A stretch of 11,551 bases of DNA, taken from positions 10,902 to 22,452 of the forward strand of contig DLRQ01000064.1 of NCBI GenBank assembly GCA_002501135.1. The letters are read 5' to 3'. The DNA is from Candidatus Neomicrothrix sp. UBA7884. GTDB lineage: Bacteria > Actinomycetota > Acidimicrobiia > Acidimicrobiales > MedAcidi-G1. The translations under genes and the position numbers were made by a program. A model generated the notes under the pieces. That model did no database searches and had not been told where the DNA came from. It was given only the letters and a program-made list of their open reading frames with translations. Of this stretch, positions 1 through 7,107 are shown piece after piece. Each line of letters starts with the position of its first letter. The stretch's first letter is position 1.

Positions 1-486
1 GTCCTCGAGGGTCGCATCGTCGAGCTCGTAGGTGCCCTCAAAGGTCAGGTCCAGGGCCCAGGCGGGCTTGTCTACCTCGTCGTAGATGGTCTCGACGGTT
101 GTACCTGACCTCTCCAGCTGCAGGTCACCGAGGAACGGCGGCTTCGTCGGGAGCGAGGCAAGTACATCGGCGGCGGTGGGCGCCGATGCCAGTTGTTGAA
201 GGCGGAGCACGATCTCAACGGTTATCTCGGGCGGTTCGGTGACCTCGCCCTCCAGGTACCAGTTGCGGTACGAGGTCTGTGACCATGTGGGCCACTCCAA
301 CGTCAGGTCGCACCGCACGCGGGGCGGGTCGCCCTCTCCGGGCATTGCGTAGGAGGTGACCCAGGTCAGGTCACCCAGGAGCACATCGGTCTGCAACCTC
401 TCCTCGAGGGTCTGGCGTTCGAGGCGTGCAGACTCGAGCGCCTCCCGGAGGGAGCCGATGGCATCGGAGAACACATGGTCCAACAT
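1..486 (-). CDS. Hypothetical protein, 3' end cut by window edge
   Basis: An uninterrupted minus-strand frame of 162 codons starts at an ATG (484-486) and runs in frame off the left edge without a stop, so the C-terminus is missing. I do not recognise the family. Residues about 8-32 are rich in Glu, Arg and Leu (SLREALESARLERQTLEER), suggesting a short amphipathic helix or coiled coil. The rest is acidic with many Trp and Tyr (for example TLEWPTWSQTSYRNWYLEG, residues 62-80) and looks like a beta-rich soluble domain. There is no signal peptide or membrane segment, so a cytoplasmic location is likely. The start is preceded by no clear Shine-Dalgarno sequence; a TAGCCT hexamer (496-501) lies 9 nt before the ATG and could be a -10 element of a nearly leaderless transcript. 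The gene is divergent from the glycosylase at 566. Coding status rests on frame length and codon pattern. Confidence 0.72.
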   Translation of the reverse strand, partial: MLDHVFSDAIGSLREALESARLERQTLEERLQTDVLLGDLTWVTSYAMPGEGDPPRVRCDLTLEWPTWSQTSYRNWYLEGEVTEPPEITVEIVLRLQQLASAPTAADVLASLPTKPPFLGDLQLERSGTTVETIYDEVDKPAWALDLTFEGTYELDDATLED

Positions 487-565
487 GAGGGTCTCAGGCT
501 ACCCAGTGTGGCCTGTCGGGGCCGGCGGCCGGAAAACGGCAGCCCGTAGGGCAGACTCCCGACCC
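487..565. promoter_or_regulatory. Divergent intergenic region, presumed promoters for both flanking genes
   Basis: This 79-nt gap separates two divergent genes, so each should have a promoter here or overlapping its neighbour. For the leftward gene, TAGCCT (minus strand, 496-501) matches the actinobacterial TAnnnT -10 pattern 9 nt before the ATG. For the rightward gene I see no convincing -10/-35 pair and no strong ribosome binding site. That regulatory sequence lies here follows from the gene layout; the hexamer is only a candidate. Confidence 0.4.
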
Positions 566-1777
566 ATGCAACGGGTGGAGACCAGACCGGTGAAACGGGA
601 AGCTGCAGCGAGGATTGCCCTGGCCGCCCAGGGCTTTTGTGATCTGCCGCCCTCGGGGCGGGTCGACGTTCGCCACTTCCGGCGGGTGCTGGGCCGCCTC
701 GCCCTTTTGCAACTTGACTCCGTTCAGGCGGTCTGTCGGTCGCACTACCTGCCCGTCTACAGCCGGCTGGGTGTCTACGACAGGGGCCGCCTCGACAACT
801 GGCTCTGGAATTCGGGTGAGATGTTCGAGACATGGGCACACGAGGCCTCGATCCTTCCCGTGGAGATGGAACCTGTACTGCGCTGGCGTAGGAGGCGTGC
901 CGCCGAGGGAGAAACCTGGTCGGGCCTGCACGCCATGGCCACCGGGCACGCGGCCTACGTGGATGCGGTGCTGGCCGAGGTTGAGGAACGCGGGCCTGTC
1001 AGGGCATCTGACCTGAGTGATCCACGGCCACGCTCAGGAGACTGGTGGGACGGACGCTCGGACGGCAAGCGTGCGGTGGACTGGCTCTTCCGGATCGGCA
1101 TGATCGGCAGTCGACGGGTGGGCAACTTTGAACGTACTTACGAGCCGTTCGCCGGCGTCGTCCCTGTAGCGGTCCTTGCAGAGCCGACTCCATCCGACGA
1201 GGAGGCACAACGCGACCTGCTGGAGGTTGCAGGTCGTTGTCAGGGGATCGGAACGGCCGGGGACCTGGCTGATCACTTCCGGATCGGGGTGATGGAGGCC
1301 CGCCCCAGGTTGGCGGAACTGGTTGAGGAGGGGCGCCTCGTCTCCGTGCAGGTTGAGGGCTGGAAGGAGCCGGCCTTTTTGCACCCTGGGGCTACACGCC
1401 CCAGGGAGGTTGCGGCCAGGGCCCTTCTCTCGCCGTTCGACCCCGTTGTCTGGTGCCGCCCGAGAGCGGAGAGGCTGTTCGGGTTCCGCTACCGGATTGA
1501 GATATACGTTCCAGCCCACAAACGGGAGTTCGGCTACTACGTCCTGCCGTTCCTGCTCGGGCAGGATCTCGTTGGCAGGGTGGACCTGAAGGCTGATCGT
1601 GCGGAGGGTGTGTTGAGGGCACGCGGGGTGTTCGCAGAGGACGGTGTCAACCACGTGCACGTGGCTTCAGAGTTGTCGATAGAGCTGGACCGGTTGGCTG
1701 CGTTCCTGGGCCTGGATGACGTGGAGGTGGGTAGGCGGGGGAACCTGGCTGCGACCCTCCGGTCGGTTCGCCGCTGA
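566..1777 (+). CDS. ycaQ: YcaQ/AlkX-type winged-helix DNA glycosylase (HTH_42 family)
   Basis: 403 residues, close to the roughly 400 usual for the YcaQ/AlkZ (HTH_42, COG3214) family. Its members remove alkylated guanines and unhook interstrand crosslinks, as shown for E. coli YcaQ and Streptomyces AlkZ. The N-terminal domain has LLQLDSV (residues 47-53): the Q-L-D triplet at 49-51 matches the Q-hydrophobic-D signature of the YcaQ/AlkX branch, whereas AlkZ proteins have Q-hydrophobic-Q. Other family landmarks are ETWAHEASILP (88-98), LLSPFDPVVW (287-296), LFGFRYRIEIYVPAHKREFG (304-323) and GRVDLKADR (337-345). The frame stays open upstream to an ATG at 356, but that extension overlaps the divergent gene and has a basic, low-quality composition. 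The ATG at 566 gives family length; a GTG at 575 is also possible. The product should be a soluble monomeric repair enzyme. It faces the ABC/nucleoside operon and is probably unrelated to it. Confidence 0.92.
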   Translation: MQRVETRPVKREAAARIALAAQGFCDLPPSGRVDVRHFRRVLGRLALLQLDSVQAVCRSHYLPVYSRLGVYDRGRLDNWLWNSGEMFETWAHEASILPVEMEPVLRWRRRRAAEGETWSGLHAMATGHAAYVDAVLAEVEERGPVRASDLSDPRPRSGDWWDGRSDGKRAVDWLFRIGMIGSRRVGNFERTYEPFAGVVPVAVLAEPTPSDEEAQRDLLEVAGRCQGIGTAGDLADHFRIGVMEARPRLAELVEEGRLVSVQVEGWKEPAFLHPGATRPREVAARALLSPFDPVVWCRPRAERLFGFRYRIEIYVPAHKREFGYYVLPFLLGQDLVGRVDLKADRAEGVLRARGVFAEDGVNHVHVASELSIELDRLAAFLGLDDVEVGRRGNLAATLRSVRR

Positions 1778-1785
1778 GCGCTCAG
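1774..1785. other. 12-nt palindrome holding both convergent stop codons
   Basis: CTGAGCGCTCAG is a perfect inverted repeat. Its left half holds the TGA of the plus-strand glycosylase (1775-1777) and its right half the TGA of the minus-strand synthetase alpha gene (1782-1784). The 6-bp arms have no loop and no T-tract follows on either strand, so it does not look like a normal intrinsic terminator. It may simply reflect two TGA stops closely abutting. Confidence 0.6.
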
Positions 1786-3242
1786 GTGCGCCCCCTGCGC
1801 CAGGCTGCGTAGCGGACCACGTGGCCAAGCGCGGCCACAGCCCGGTCAGCCGAGTTGTAGCAGAGTCGCCCCGAGTCACGAACGGCTGTGACGAGAGGGT
1901 TGTCGGGCCTGGCGGTCGCCAGTTCGGAGGCGACGAGGATTGGCTTGGAGTTGGCAGTCGAGGCCTCGGCGGCGGCCGTGGCATAAAGGTTCTCCTGGCG
2001 TTCGTGGAAGTCCACGATGCGTTCCAGGCCATGGTCGGGGTAGAAGGGCCCGTTCCTCGTCAGGGCGGCGGTGTTCCCCTGTATTCCCAGGCCCAACTGG
2101 ATGATCGAGTCGACATCGGGGTGACCGGCCACGAGGTGCAGGAGGTCGGGGATGGTCTCACGTGTTTCTCCACCGGCCAGATCAACCGGGTTGTTCCGAC
2201 TCCAGCGAGGGGGGAGCATCTCGTCTATCGAGGCGAACAGGTTGTCGGAGAGGGCGCCAAGGGTCAGATCAGGGTGGGCTGTGACTGCGTCTGCAGCGAT
2301 TACGCCCCAGCCGCCGGCGGTTGTCAGCACCACGACATTTTCGCCCTGCGGTAGGGGCTGGGTCGCAAACGTGGCAGCGGCATCGAAGGCTGCCTCGATG
2401 GTCGATGCACGCAGCAGCCCGGCCTGTCGGGCCATTCCGGTGAAGATTCGGTCGTCGCTGGCCAGTGAGCCCGTGTGTGATGCCGCTGCCCGCTGACCGC
2501 CCGAGGTGGCTCCGCCCTTGATTACGACCACGGGTATTTCTGCGCTCACGTGTCGGACCCGTTCGAAGAAGGCTCGTCCGTCGGGCAGTCCCTCGATGTA
2601 GCAGAGGGCCACGTCGGTTTCGGGGTCGTCTGCAAGCCATTCCAGGTAGTCGATAAGGCTGGTTGATGCGGCGTTTCCGGCTGACACGGATCGGCTGACA
2701 CCGATGCCGGTCTGTTCAGCCATGTTGAGGAGGGCTGAAACCAGGTTGCCCGACTGGGAGGCCACCCCGATGCGTCCCCGTGGAGGATATGGAGCGACAA
2801 TCTGGGCGCACAGGCCGACCGGGGTTGAGACCACGCCCTGTCCGTTCGGGCCTGCGAGGACCAGGCCGAGCCTGGCTGCCAGGGAGGCCAGACGGGCTTC
2901 GGCGGCGATTCCCTCGGGTCCTGATTCGGAGTATCCACCGGCAGCCACGAACACGGCCTTGACGCCCTTGGCGGCGGCCGATACCAGAATCTGTTCGTTG
3001 ACCGACACCGGTGTGCAGATGACGAGAAGGTCGGCAACTTCGGCTGGAACATCGTCAACCGAGGCCAGCACCGGCTGGTCCAGAACAGTTCCCGCCTCGC
3101 GGCCGATGGCGAATACCGGGCCCTCGAATCCACAGGTGAGGATGTTGTGGAGCGTCACGAAGCCGAACTTCCCAGGATGGCTGGAGACGCCGGTGACGAT
3201 TACGCCACGGGGCTCGAACAGGGGGGTGAGGTCCAGAGACAT
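1782..3242 (-). CDS. ADP-forming acyl-CoA synthetase, alpha subunit (CoA-binding and ligase domains)
   Basis: 486 residues with the layout of the alpha subunit of NDP-forming acyl-CoA synthetases (acetyl-CoA synthetase ADP-forming, related to succinyl-CoA ligase). An N-terminal Rossmann CoA-binding domain (about 1-140) contains GPNGQGVVS (131-139). Two flavodoxin-like ligase domains follow, with RIGVASQSGNLVSALLN (157-173) and the active-site stretch AAASHTGSLAS (252-262). His256 corresponds to the histidine phosphorylated in the Pyrococcus enzyme (His257 alpha). The family interconverts acyl-CoA, ADP and phosphate with acid, ATP and CoA, and usually runs toward ATP. The acyl substrate cannot be read from the sequence. 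The ATG overlaps the stop of the beta gene by one base (TGATG at 3240-3244), indicating translational coupling and paired assembly. It is the last gene of the operon, and no terminator separates it from the convergent glycosylase gene. Confidence 0.93.
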   Translation of the reverse strand: MSLDLTPLFEPRGVIVTGVSSHPGKFGFVTLHNILTCGFEGPVFAIGREAGTVLDQPVLASVDDVPAEVADLLVICTPVSVNEQILVSAAAKGVKAVFVAAGGYSESGPEGIAAEARLASLAARLGLVLAGPNGQGVVSTPVGLCAQIVAPYPPRGRIGVASQSGNLVSALLNMAEQTGIGVSRSVSAGNAASTSLIDYLEWLADDPETDVALCYIEGLPDGRAFFERVRHVSAEIPVVVIKGGATSGGQRAAASHTGSLASDDRIFTGMARQAGLLRASTIEAAFDAAATFATQPLPQGENVVVLTTAGGWGVIAADAVTAHPDLTLGALSDNLFASIDEMLPPRWSRNNPVDLAGGETRETIPDLLHLVAGHPDVDSIIQLGLGIQGNTAALTRNGPFYPDHGLERIVDFHERQENLYATAAAEASTANSKPILVASELATARPDNPLVTAVRDSGRLCYNSADRAVAALGHVVRYAAWRRGRT

Positions 3243-3889
3243 CAGGTGGCATCCGCCAGTTCCACGAGGGCGTCAACGGCTATGGGCCGGCCGTCGGAGA
3301 TGATCAGCGGGTTCAGGTCGACTGATCTGATGGTCTGGTCGTGGGCCAGCGAACCCAGCGCGCAGAGGGTGTCGGCGAGGGCCTCTCGATCCACTGCCGG
3401 CTCTCCCCTGAACGTCCCCAGGAGTGCCTGGGTTCTCAGGGAGGCGATCAGGTCGTGTGCATCGCCCCGGTCTAGGGGGGTAAGCCTGAACGCCACGTCG
3501 GCCACCGCCTCGGCCAGCACGCCGCCGATGCCCAGCATCACGCACGGCCCGAAGCTCTCGTCCCTGACGAGGCCGGCGATCAGCTCCCTGTTCCCGCTGA
3601 CCATCGTGGAGACGAGGAGTTCAACGTCGCCGTCTCCAGGGGTGGCAGCGGCCAGCAGCTCGGTTGCAGCGGCCTCGACCTCTGCGACGCTGGTGAGGCC
3701 CAGGTGTACGAGGCCCCGCTCGGTCTTATGGGCTATCTCTGGACCGCAGAGCTTGGCAGCCACGGGAAAGCCCAGTCGAGCTGCCTCGTCAGCGGCGCCA
3801 GCAGGATCAGGTGCTACTGCCCAGCCGGAGACGACGACACCGGCAGTGGCTACGACGCGACGTGAATCGGATTCGGAGAAGGTGGCCAC
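3242..3889 (-). CDS. ADP-forming acyl-CoA synthetase, beta subunit (ATP-grasp)
   Basis: 215 residues, the size of a stand-alone ATP-grasp beta subunit. It begins with the family's usual N-terminus (FSESDSRRVVATAGV, residues 4-18, equivalent to LsEaEak.lLa.yGi). It has AAKLCGPEIAHKTERGLV (44-61), where His54 matches the second conserved histidine of the family. MLGIGGVLAE (118-127) and RSVDLNPLI (188-196) supply ATP-grasp metal/nucleotide residues. Together with the alpha subunit downstream it makes a complete split enzyme in beta-alpha order; many bacteria carry these as one fused protein. The start is a GTG (3887-3889) 12 nt after the adenosine deaminase stop. That stop lies in the same frame, and no ATG or other start codon occurs in the following early residues, so the GTG is the best choice. 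The ribosome binding site is weak (AGG about 16 nt upstream), so expression may depend on coupling to the preceding gene. Confidence 0.91.
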   Translation of the reverse strand: MATFSESDSRRVVATAGVVVSGWAVAPDPAGAADEAARLGFPVAAKLCGPEIAHKTERGLVHLGLTSVAEVEAAATELLAAATPGDGDVELLVSTMVSGNRELIAGLVRDESFGPCVMLGIGGVLAEAVADVAFRLTPLDRGDAHDLIASLRTQALLGTFRGEPAVDREALADTLCALGSLAHDQTIRSVDLNPLIISDGRPIAVDALVELADAT

Positions 3890-3901
3890 GTTGAGGCCGG
3901 G

Positions 3902-4966
3902 TCAACCTGAGATGGATGCGTAGCCGGGCTTGATCACGCTGTTGATGATCTCGAGGCGCTGATCGAAGGGGAGAAAGGCGCTCTTCATTGCGTTGATCGT
4001 GAGCCATCTGAAGTCGTCGAGCCCCCAGCCGAAGGCCTCGTTCAGGTCTGACATCTCTGATGTCATCGAGACGTTGCTCATCAGGCGGTTGTCGGTGTTG
4101 ACCGTGGCCCTGAATCCGAGGTCACGCAGAATACCTATCGGGTGGTCGGCGATGCTGTCCACGGCACCGGTGTGGATGTTGGAGGTTGGGCAGAGTTCCA
4201 GGGGGATACGCCGGTCCCGTACAAAGGCCGCAAGGCGACCGAGTGCCGCCTCGTCGCCCGTCAGGTCGATGTCGTCGATGATCCTCACGCCATGGCCCAG
4301 CCTCTCGGCACCACAGAACTGGACCGCCTCCCAGATTGAGGCCAGCCCGAAGGCCTCGCCAGCGTGGATTGTTACGTGGAAGTTCTCGCGCTGCAGGTAC
4401 TGGAATGCCTCGAGGTGCATGGTCGGTGGGAAACCGGCCTCACGCCCTGCGATGTCAAAGCCGACAACCCCGCGGTCCCTGAAGCGGACCGCCGCCTCGG
4501 CGACGCTCATGGAGTCGGTGTCGGTTCGCATGGCGGTAATAAGGGTTCGTACCGCCAGCGATGTGCCTGTTGACCCTTCCTCGAAGCCAGCCAGCACGGC
4601 CTCGATCACGTCGTCCACCTCAAGGTTCCCGGCCGTGAGGAGGGTCGGGGCGAACCTGACCTCGGCGTAGACGCAGCCATCGGAGGCAAGGTCCTGTGCG
4701 CACTCTGAGGCAACCCGGTGGCAGGCATCGGCGGTCTGCATGACGCCGACCGTGTGGGCGAAGGTCTCGAGGTAGAGGCTCAGGTCGCGTCGGGCGGCGC
4801 CCTGACGGAACCAGCGGGCAAGGTCGTCGACGTCGGTGCTGGGTAGGTCCGCGTAGCCCTGCTGCTCGGCCAACTCCAGAACGGTTGCAGGGCGCAGCCC
4901 ACCGTCGAGGTGGTCGTGGAGAAGCACCTTGGGTGCTCGACGGATCGTGTCGAGGTCGATCTGCAT
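3902..4966 (-). CDS. add: Adenosine deaminase
   Basis: 354 residues, a full-length metal-dependent (amidohydrolase-fold) adenosine deaminase that converts adenosine and deoxyadenosine to inosine forms plus ammonia. Zinc ligands and catalytic residues are in place: HDHLDGG (17-23, His17 and His19), TIHAGE (199-204, His201 and Glu204), LGHGVRI (223-229, His225), CPTSN (259-263) and VNTDNRLMS (289-297, Asp292). Many Add proteins have a second Asp after the zinc Asp. Here it is Asn293, which I recall as normal for the actinobacterial NTDNR branch, so I read it as lineage, not loss of function. No signal peptide; cytoplasmic. It starts at an ATG 32 nt after the oxygenase stop, with a TAGGCT hexamer (4972-4977) just before it and no strong ribosome binding site. 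Its position behind a nucleoside importer supports a catabolic role. Adenine or aminodeoxyfutalosine deaminase is less likely given the motif set. Confidence 0.94.
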   Translation of the reverse strand: MQIDLDTIRRAPKVLLHDHLDGGLRPATVLELAEQQGYADLPSTDVDDLARWFRQGAARRDLSLYLETFAHTVGVMQTADACHRVASECAQDLASDGCVYAEVRFAPTLLTAGNLEVDDVIEAVLAGFEEGSTGTSLAVRTLITAMRTDTDSMSVAEAAVRFRDRGVVGFDIAGREAGFPPTMHLEAFQYLQRENFHVTIHAGEAFGLASIWEAVQFCGAERLGHGVRIIDDIDLTGDEAALGRLAAFVRDRRIPLELCPTSNIHTGAVDSIADHPIGILRDLGFRATVNTDNRLMSNVSMTSEMSDLNEAFGWGLDDFRWLTINAMKSAFLPFDQRLEIINSVIKPGYASISG

Positions 4967-4998
4967 GTCTCAGCCTAACCCCGGTGACCGGTCTGGCT

Positions 4999-5844
4999 TC
5001 AGCCGAAACCGCGCAGGGGCAGGTCTGGGCCCCGTTGCAGCCAGTTGTCCTCGAGGTAGTCGGCCGTGCCGTCGATCATGTGGAGCGTGTAGGCAAGGCG
5101 GGAGTCGTCAGAGGTGTTGGGTGCACTCCAGTGGGGGAGTAGCCCCGAGAATGCAATCAGGGTTCCGGCCTCGACCTCGACAGGGACGAGGCCGTCCATC
5201 TCGTAGGGCACAGGATCGATCACATCTGTGGTGGTGCCTGTCCCGTCGATTCGAAAGCGCGTGCGTGCCGGCTGGTGGTGTCCGCCCGGTGTCACCCAGA
5301 GGCAGCCGTTGTCGACCGTCGCATCGTCGAGGGCGAACCAGAAACCCGCCACTGTCTGGGGTTCGGTCCACAGGAAGGTGTGGTCGCAGTGGCATATCAC
5401 CTCGCCACCGATGTGGGGTGGCTTGAAGATCACCATTGACTGCAGGAGGAGCGGGTCGACGAACCCCAGGTCCGTTGCCAGCGTGGCCAGCTCAGGGGTA
5501 CGGGAGAACCCGTCAAAGATCGGGTCCAGGTCGTGCATGGCGTGCCCCAGCTTGTTGAGGGCCCGGTCCATGGGTACCTGCAGGTTCCCCTCGGTGTCAA
5601 ATGCTCCGTCCTCGAAGAAGGGCCTGATGGTGCCGCCAGAGGTCAGGAAGTACTCGTCTTGTGCGTGGGTCTGTTCGGTGGTCGAAAAGATGGTGGTTGC
5701 CGCGCCAGGGGAGAGGGTGAAGGCAGCGATCAACTCGCCGATGCGATCCGTGAGGGTCGATATCTGCCCGGTGGATACAAAGCCCGGCAGCACCACGAAG
5801 CCGTCATCGTTCCACGAGGCTGACTGTTCAACCGACAGCGACAC
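4999..5844 (-). CDS. PhyH-family Fe(II)/2-oxoglutarate dioxygenase, PHYHD1-like
   Basis: 281 residues, a complete double-stranded beta-helix oxygenase of the phytanoyl-CoA dioxygenase family. The iron triad is His152, Asp154 (in CHCDHTFLW, 151-159) and His238 (GLLPHWSAPN, 234-243); Arg249 (SRLAYTLHMIDG) should bind 2-oxoglutarate. From memory it resembles animal PHYHD1 more than phytanoyl-CoA hydroxylase: DGFVVLPGF (14-22), DEYFLTSGGTIRPFFEDG (63-80), LNKLGHAMHDLDPIF (96-110), QSMVIFKPPHIGGEV (135-149) and DNWLQ (266-270). PHYHD1 binds 2-oxoglutarate, but I know of no settled physiological substrate. The GTG start (5842-5844) lies 6 nt after the permease stop; ribosome binding sequence is poor, so coupling is likely. 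Sitting between nucleoside import and adenosine deamination, it may act on a nucleoside; that is inference only. Cytoplasmic, no signal peptide. Confidence 0.9.
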   Translation of the reverse strand: MSLSVEQSASWNDDGFVVLPGFVSTGQISTLTDRIGELIAAFTLSPGAATTIFSTTEQTHAQDEYFLTSGGTIRPFFEDGAFDTEGNLQVPMDRALNKLGHAMHDLDPIFDGFSRTPELATLATDLGFVDPLLLQSMVIFKPPHIGGEVICHCDHTFLWTEPQTVAGFWFALDDATVDNGCLWVTPGGHHQPARTRFRIDGTGTTTDVIDPVPYEMDGLVPVEVEAGTLIAFSGLLPHWSAPNTSDDSRLAYTLHMIDGTADYLEDNWLQRGPDLPLRGFG

Positions 5845-5850
5845 GTGTGT

Positions 5851-7107
5851 CTACTCTTGACCCTTCCGGTAGCGCATGCCGTCTGCGGCTGGCATGCGTA
5901 GTCGGCTGGTGGCGAACACCAGGACTATGAGTGTGGCTATATGGGGTGTGACCGGTGGAAGCTCGCTCATGACGCTGTCGGTCACCAAATACCACCAGAG
6001 CGTCAACGCCGAAATGAGAAGCAGGACCCCGGCACCGACGGGCTGGCTGCGCTTGAGGGAGCGCAGTGCGATGAGGCCCACCGCCACGCCGGTCAGGAGG
6101 AGAAGGGCATGGACGGCTGTCCGGTCCCGCAGTTGGAGTGCGTCGGCGAAGCCGAAGAGAATTGACCCTAGGAATGCCCCGAGGGGTTGCCAGTTGCCGA
6201 AGATGACCGTTGCTAGGCCGATGAAGCCACGGCCCTGGGTCTGGGCCTCGCGGTAGATGCCGGTCTGTTCGATGGCTATGAACGCGCCGCCGAAGCCGGC
6301 CATGCCACCACTGATGACCACTGCCGCGTACTTCATCCGGTAGACGTTCACGCCGAGGCTGTCCGCGGCAACCGGGTGCTCGCCACATGAGCGCACCCTC
6401 AGACCGAACGGTGTGCGCCAGAGGACGTAGACCGTTCCAGGCACCAGTGCAATGGCCAGAAGGGTCGCCCACGACACGTTTGACGTGATCCCGGATGCAA
6501 CTGCGAACAGGTCCGAGACGACGAACCACCCGCGGTCGTCTATCCACCCGAAGATGTCAGGGGTTGCCCAGCCGAAGATCTCGCCTCCCGATACGAACGG
6601 CACGTCAAAGTGTCCGACGCTCTCGACCCGCGGAGACTGGGTGATGCCTCCGCCTGACTGCTTGGCGAAGATCTCGCGTGAGAGGAACCGTGTAATGCCG
6701 GGGGCCAGAATGTTGATGGCCACACCGGAGATGATGTGGTCCACGCCGAACCCGACAGTTGCCACGGCATGAAGCAGGCCGCCGGCGGCGCCGCCTGCGA
6801 TACCGATGGCTATTCCCCACCAGGGACCGAACTCGAGTGCACCCCATGCACCGAACCAGGTGCCCAGGATCATCATGCCCTCGAGGCCGATGTTGACCAC
6901 GCCTGCCCGCTCGGCCCAGATGCCGCCGAGCCCCGCCAGCAGGATAGGGACGGCTCTTCGCAGCGTGGATGCAGCGGTTCCGGCCGAGATCAGGTCGGTG
7001 GTCTCCGGGCGTGCTAGCTCCTGGGTTACGGACAGGACCAGAACGAGACCCAGGATGGCGATCATCCATCGCAGGGCGCGTGACTCCTTCAGGGGCACTG
7101 GGTTCAT
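5851..7107 (-). CDS. BMP-type nucleoside ABC transporter, permease 2 (NupQ/YufQ-like)
   Basis: 418 residues, polytopic membrane protein of the BPD_transp_2 family, the partner permease of the importer encoded just upstream. Landmarks are ERAGVVNIGLEGMM (66-79), GVDHIISGVAINILAPG (121-137), YRMKYAAVVISGGMAGFGGA (256-275) and GRGFIGLATVIFGNWQPLGA (292-311). About eight to ten hydrophobic segments are visible. It is about 100 residues longer than the B. subtilis type (about 320). The extra length is a loop at about 143-210 and a further hydrophobic segment near 357-376; I believe long forms occur in Actinobacteria. The ATG at 7107 is chosen because it overlaps the upstream stop (ATGA, 7104-7107) and follows a GGGAGAGG ribosome binding site. 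The frame extends to 7320, but those upstream codons are an Arg/Pro-rich shadow of the preceding gene. Confidence 0.93.
   Translation of the reverse strand: MNPVPLKESRALRWMIAILGLVLVLSVTQELARPETTDLISAGTAASTLRRAVPILLAGLGGIWAERAGVVNIGLEGMMILGTWFGAWGALEFGPWWGIAIGIAGGAAGGLLHAVATVGFGVDHIISGVAINILAPGITRFLSREIFAKQSGGGITQSPRVESVGHFDVPFVSGGEIFGWATPDIFGWIDDRGWFVVSDLFAVASGITSNVSWATLLAIALVPGTVYVLWRTPFGLRVRSCGEHPVAADSLGVNVYRMKYAAVVISGGMAGFGGAFIAIEQTGIYREAQTQGRGFIGLATVIFGNWQPLGAFLGSILFGFADALQLRDRTAVHALLLLTGVAVGLIALRSLKRSQPVGAGVLLLISALTLWWYLVTDSVMSELPPVTPHIATLIVLVFATSRLRMPAADGMRYRKGQE

Noticed and set aside
356..565. Upstream extension of the glycosylase frame from an ATG at 356
   Set aside because: It overlaps the divergent minus-strand gene, has a basic shadow-like composition, and would make the protein about 70 residues longer than the family.
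3147..3923. A 258-codon plus-strand open frame
   Set aside because: It lies opposite the two synthetase genes and is rich in Ser, Arg and Thr without domain motifs; long antisense frames are expected at this GC content. The same applies to 1716-2354, 3993-4670 and 9179-9814.
4088..4102. Asn instead of a second Asp beside the zinc ligand of adenosine deaminase
   Set aside because: The NTDNRLMS form is, as far as I recall, standard for actinobacterial Add proteins, and all zinc ligands are present.
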